Shown: positions 60,199 through 64,000 of the stretch, piece after piece
How the letters are laid out: each line of letters begins with the position of its first letter
Position numbering within the stretch: position 1 is the stretch's first letter
Assembly: GCA_002163975.1 (NCBI GenBank)
Contig: CP019636.1
Location: 2,641,001-2,705,000 of the forward strand
Origin: Nostocales cyanobacterium HT-58-2
GTDB taxonomy: Bacteria > Cyanobacteriota > Cyanobacteriia > Cyanobacteriales > Nostocaceae
Reading direction: 5' to 3'
Length of the DNA: 64,000 nucleotides
Made by a program: the position numbers and the translations under genes
Notes under the pieces: generated by a model
What the model was told of the DNA's origin: nothing
Databases searched by the model: none
Seen by the model: only the letters and a program-made list of their open reading frames with translations

Positions 60199-61638
60199 TC
60201 ATTTTTCCTTCATGAGCGCTGCTGCCTCTTCAGGTGCCTGAGCAACTAATCGATTTCTACTGCAGAAAAAGAAATAAAAAGCCGCCATCACCAGAACAAC
60301 TGCATCACCCAAGATTCCAGGTCGATACGCAGGTACAGAGTAACAGGCAACCAAGGCAAAAATTGCTAGACCAGCTCCAACAGATGCTCCCAGAATGCCC
60401 AATGGGCTTTCATAGGGTCGGGGTAAATTAGGACGACTCAGTTTAAGCTTGATGTAGCTGAGCATGACGAGAATATAGGAGATGACTGCTGCAAAAACAG
60501 CCATATTCAAAATCACTGCATCAACAGCATCACTGCCTAAGTCAACTACCATCACAAACAGCAATCCGACAAGGGTACCTAGAATTAATGCCCTGTAAGG
60601 GGTACCGCTTTCGCTTGTGAGAGAAATCCAGCGCGGTATATATCCAGCGCGAGAAAGGGAGAAGAGCGATCGCCCGTAGCCGTAGATCTGAGTGGGCAAG
60701 CTAGCCCCCAAACCAAGAGCCAGGGCGGTGGCTGTCAACGAATCACTCGTAGCACCCTTACCAAAATAAGCCTCTAATCCATCTCTTAAAGGGACACTTG
60801 ATTGACCAATTGCAGCTGCGCCACCACCTACACCAGAGTTAAGTACTAAAGTCAAAACTGAAAGGGCAATCAGGGTGAACATTCCTATAATTAGTGCCCT
60901 AGGCATATTCCTAGACACGTTTTCTGTTTCTTCGTTGGCAAGTGGGAGAAGCTCTATCGCCAAGTAAAACCAAATGGCGTAGGGAATTGCTGCAAAAATC
61001 CCGTGCCAGCCTTTAGGGAGGTTCGCTGATTGCCCTGGATCGGCAGGAATATTGAAGAGTAGTTCTGGTTTAAAAACATTCGTTCCCAACATACTCACAT
61101 AAAATAAGCCCAGCACAAAGATGGCTGCCAGAGTGAGAAAAAGACTTACATTCAAAGTGAGTTCCAAACTTTGGATGGCGATCGCCACGAAAACTGTGTA
61201 CAAAAGTATCCACACAAGGTAGTTTGGAACGTTGGAAATGATAGGCTTGAGGTAGTTACTCATGCTAAACACAAGTGCGGCAGTCGCCAATACATACTCA
61301 ACGGTGACGACCACACCGCAAATAAACCCCCAAAAAGGACCAAAAGCGTTGCGAGTGAACGAGTACAAGCCTCCGGCGTGAGGTAGTGCTGCTGAAAGTT
61401 CAGCCAGGCTGTACACCATGCACAGATACATGATTGCCATCAAAAATGTAGCAATGGACAATCCCCAGAAGCCACCTGCTGCTAAACCATAGTTCCAACC
61501 GTAGAAATCACCAGAGATAACAGCTCCGACACCTAAGCCCCACAAAAGGAACCAACCTGCACCTCGGTTCAGTTGTCGTTGCTTTAGATAATTTTCATCA
61601 ACATTTCTGTATGAAACAATGCCTTTAACCCTGTGCAT
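60199..61638 (-). CDS. Ethanolamine permease-type APC transporter
   Basis: 479 residues with 12 membrane helices. The first helix WFLLWGLGVGAVISGDFYGW has the substrate-binding glycine pattern of APC carriers. SLAELSAALPHAGGLYSFTR, then VVTVEYVLATAA and IWFYLAIELLPLANEETENV match the eat (ethanolamine permease) group. It would import ethanolamine or a small amine by proton symport. No ethanolamine-utilisation genes are visible, so the substrate is inferred only. Monocistronic. Confidence 0.85.
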   Translation of the reverse strand: MHRVKGIVSYRNVDENYLKQRQLNRGAGWFLLWGLGVGAVISGDFYGWNYGLAAGGFWGLSIATFLMAIMYLCMVYSLAELSAALPHAGGLYSFTRNAFGPFWGFICGVVVTVEYVLATAALVFSMSNYLKPIISNVPNYLVWILLYTVFVAIAIQSLELTLNVSLFLTLAAIFVLGLFYVSMLGTNVFKPELLFNIPADPGQSANLPKGWHGIFAAIPYAIWFYLAIELLPLANEETENVSRNMPRALIIGMFTLIALSVLTLVLNSGVGGGAAAIGQSSVPLRDGLEAYFGKGATSDSLTATALALGLGASLPTQIYGYGRSLFSLSRAGYIPRWISLTSESGTPYRALILGTLVGLLFVMVVDLGSDAVDAVILNMAVFAAVISYILVMLSYIKLKLSRPNLPRPYESPLGILGASVGAGLAIFALVACYSVPAYRPGILGDAVVLVMAAFYFFFCSRNRLVAQAPEEAAALMKEK

Positions 61639-61852
61639 GAATTTACTTACTCCTCACCCCTAACCAATATATTCTCTAGTTAAAGTTGTTTTCCGGATAT
61701 TTGTAATAAGTAATGAGGATGACGGTATCGTTCTTTTCCCTTTGATGATACAACAAACCATTATTTGAATAGCAACAAACCGTACCTCTCAAAAATAGGT
61801 TGGGTAAAAACAATTGTTCACCGACCTATTCCTGATGGTTTCTAACTGAAAA

Positions 61853-62072
61853 CTATCACTAAAAAAGCTTATAATACTATGCAACTTTCATCATGAAGTC
61901 AACCCTAAGGATCATGGATTTAATAACCTACAATTTTTTAGGACGCGTTAGAAACATAACACACTAGCAGTATCTGAATGGTGCGTTACGCTAGCGCTAA
62001 CACACCCTACCAAATCTATCACTAAAAAAGCTGATAGTATTATGCAACTTTAATCATGAAGTCAACCCTAAG
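61853..62072. repeat. 57-bp direct repeat flanking a dispersed palindrome
   Basis: CTATCACTAAAAAAGCT ... TCATGAAGTCAACCCTAAG occurs at 61853-61909 and again at 62016-62072, with a handful of mismatches. The right copy contains the NRPS stop and last six codons. The left copy is a non-coding duplicate. Between them (61934-62012) lies a GGACGCGTTAG ... GTTACGCTAGCGCTAAC palindromic repeat of the type also seen at 51376. Confidence 0.85.
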
Positions 62073-64000
62073 TAAGCAAAGTAGGCACGAAGTACTTGAG
62101 TATTAATGGGTGGGCAGACGACATCAGTTCCCGTTAATCCAGTCAATGTATTTTGGCAATCAAATGCTTGAGATACCAAAGCAGCTGTTTCTAGGTAGGG
62201 CAGCTGGTTTTGCGAATTCCATTGTGTTAATAAAAATAACAAGGGACTTAGAGCATTTTCTTGCTTGGCAGCAACTTTGACCAGCTGTGCTTGCCACTGT
62301 TCATAGTCAGTCCACTGAATAGAGTAGCCGAGTGCCTGGATTTCATTGACAAGTTGGTACAAGGGCAAGGCGTGAGGATTGACTAGGTGAAAAGCTTTCC
62401 CCAAAGAGCCTGACTGACGCGACAAATGGACAATCGCTTTACTGACGTAGTCCACCGGAGTTAGGCTTAACTTCAAGTTCAATTTAGGTGCGCTATTCAG
62501 TTGAATCATACCTTTAATCAGTCTGGCAACCAGGTCATCGATTTGAGAGGCACCAGTTTGGCTATGTCCTATAATCGAGCCAAGTCTATAAATACAAGTC
62601 GGAATCCCTCTAGACTGAGCTGCCATCATTAACTTTTCTGCAACCCATTTACTCTGGGCATAACCATCAGAAAGACCTTCACAGCAAGCCAGGTCATCCT
62701 GTTCTAAAACGACCTGCATTCCTGTATAATGAGGAGATTGGAAAACATCGAGAGTCGAGATGAAATGAACAGGTTTGACTTTGATTTGGCTTGCTAATTT
62801 TAAAATTTCTTTACTTCCAAGCACGTTAGCTGCTCGTAAGGCAGTATAAGGATAAATTAAATTAACAAATGCCCCATTGTGATAAATAAAGTCAATCTCA
62901 GTTGCTAGCTGGTGAAACTGTTGCTTTGAAAGCCCCAAAAGTGGTTGAGATAAATCTCCCAATACTGGAATAATCCGAGTGTTTAGCTCATCATGTGGCA
63001 GTAAATAGCGTTTGAGGTTTGAAGCCAGTTTCTGCTTAGCTTCATCAAGGCTGGAGGAACGGACTAAACAATAAATGCTGGCTTGAGTTTTCTGTAGGAG
63101 TTCGTGCAATAAAAAAGCGCCTACAAAACCAGAGGCTCCTGTTAAAAATATCCGTTGTGGTTCTTCACAAGAGCCAATGAAAGGGGCTTCTGGGTAAATA
63201 GTAGAATCCAAAACAGCATCAGCTTGTAAATCTGCAACGCTAATACTGTTAACCTTTGTGGTGGAGTTGGACACATTTGGCAAAGTCACACTCAGTGCAG
63301 CGATCGCCTGAGCTAGTCCAGCCACTGTGGGAGCATCAAACAAAGAAAGCAAAGGCAGTTCTACCTGGAATGTTTCTCGCACCTGAGCAAGCAACTGAGC
63401 TGCAAGAAGAGAATGCCCTCCTAGTTCAAAGAAGTTGTTGTAAATCCCCACTTGCTCAAGACTCAAAACCTGTTTCCATATTTGGACCAACTGCTGTTCC
63501 ATAGGAGTACGAGGAGGAACAAACATTGTTTCCGAATCAGGTCTGGTTTGGCTAAAAGCTGGTAGCGCCCGACGGTCTACCTTGCCATTAGGTGTGAGAG
63601 GTAGGGCTTCCATCGCGACAAACGCAGTAGGAACCATGTATTCAGGTAACTTTTCCTTCAAAAAACTTCGTAGCTGCAAAATATCTGTACTTTGCTGCTG
63701 CAATTGTTGCAGCCGAGGTTTTGAAACAAAGTAGGCAACTAAGCGTTGGCTACCAGATTTCTGTTCTTGAGCAATCACCACAGCCTCTCTGACAAGAGGG
63801 TGTTGATAGAGAACTGTTTCTATTTCCCCTAGCTCTATGCGGAAGCCGCGAATTTTCACCTGATGGTCAATCCGTCCGATATACTCAATGTTGCCATCTG
63901 GTAAATAACGTGCTAAGTCTCCGGTTCGATAGAGACGAGATTCAGCCTCTTTCATGGAATGACGGGAGCTATCCCCAACACGTGAAGTCATGGTGTTTGT
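62054..64000 (-). CDS. NRPS C-terminal part: adenylation end, carrier protein, thioester reductase
   Basis: The frame is open at the window edge, so the gene starts outside. The first visible Met (63991) is internal. From the edge come the last part of an adenylation domain ([52 protein letters not shown]), a peptidyl carrier protein ([16 protein letters not shown], Ser carries phosphopantetheine) and a thioester-reductase domain ([17 protein letters not shown] for NADPH, catalytic [11 protein letters not shown]). The reductase releases the chain as an aldehyde or alcohol, or as an imine that may cyclise. This is the last module of the assembly line. The product cannot be named because the A-domain pocket is off the window. 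Confidence 0.9.
   Translation of the reverse strand, partial: TNTMTSRVGDSSRHSMKEAESRLYRTGDLARYLPDGNIEYIGRIDHQVKIRGFRIELGEIETVLYQHPLVREAVVIAQEQKSGSQRLVAYFVSKPRLQQLQQQSTDILQLRSFLKEKLPEYMVPTAFVAMEALPLTPNGKVDRRALPAFSQTRPDSETMFVPPRTPMEQQLVQIWKQVLSLEQVGIYNNFFELGGHSLLAAQLLAQVRETFQVELPLLSLFDAPTVAGLAQAIAALSVTLPNVSNSTTKVNSISVADLQADAVLDSTIYPEAPFIGSCEEPQRIFLTGASGFVGAFLLHELLQKTQASIYCLVRSSSLDEAKQKLASNLKRYLLPHDELNTRIIPVLGDLSQPLLGLSKQQFHQLATEIDFIYHNGAFVNLIYPYTALRAANVLGSKEILKLASQIKVKPVHFISTLDVFQSPHYTGMQVVLEQDDLACCEGLSDGYAQSKWVAEKLMMAAQSRGIPTCIYRLGSIIGHSQTGASQIDDLVARLIKGMIQLNSAPKLNLKLSLTPVDYVSKAIVHLSRQSGSLGKAFHLVNPHALPLYQLVNEIQALGYSIQWTDYEQWQAQLVKVAAKQENALSPLLFLLTQWNSQNQLPYLETAALVSQAFDCQNTLTGLTGTDVVCPPINTQVLRAYFAYLGLTS

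Overview
The window looks like chromosomal DNA of a filamentous, probably heterocystous-type (Nostocales) cyanobacterium. The evidence is frequent HIP1 octamers (GCGATCGC) and gene families typical of that group: an ho1-type heme oxygenase, an ABA4-like protein, Uma2 nucleases, WD40/STAND proteins, NRPS, and TnpB/IS4/IS6 remnants. There are also many short dispersed palindromic repeats. I see no tRNA, rRNA or CRISPR array.

0-9.4 kb: the distal part of a type III-D CRISPR effector operon, with the gene order of the Synechocystis III-Dv variant (end of a Cas7-Cas5-Cas11-like gene, Cas7-2x, Csx19, Cas7-insertion). It is followed by a decayed Uma2/cas3 junction that has been duplicated. The longer cas3 copy is cut off after its first 160 or so codons by a nested insertion: an IS200/IS605-style shell with a candidate structured RNA, itself split by a complete IS4-family element with a 10-bp target duplication.

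9.4-34.6 kb: a conflict/defence island. A CHAT (caspase-like) protein, a decayed NuiA-like gene and a STAND-NTPase/WD40 giant share the same short Gly/Gln-rich motif, suggesting a sensor-effector set. A toxin-antitoxin pair, a secreted VWD protein, a type II NADH dehydrogenase and a graveyard of IS6, IS4 and TnpB remnants follow. Then comes a compact minus-strand operon: Trypco2 - TIR - iSTAND-like - MoxR AAA+ - vWA - HTH/FGE-fold protein, with a second stand-alone FGE-fold copy downstream. The two FGE-fold genes stay similar until their last 40 or so codons, where they diverge in the pattern expected of diversity-generating-retroelement variable regions.

35-47 kb: mostly metabolic. It holds a type I arylsulfatase, a glutamine-synthetase-like plus amidohydrolase pair (a split FluG arrangement), a CPA1 antiporter with a one-base frameshift, an HPP membrane protein, remnants of DUF389 and DM13 genes, an FMN reductase, heme oxygenase and GlmM.

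47-54 kb: an exopolysaccharide cluster (glycosyltransferases and a Wzy/O-antigen-ligase-like membrane protein). 54-64 kb: 1-Cys peroxiredoxin, a U32 peptidase-family protein, a TPR protein, ABA4-like protein, an ethanolamine-type permease, and the 3' end of an NRPS that ends in a thioester-reductase domain and runs off the window.
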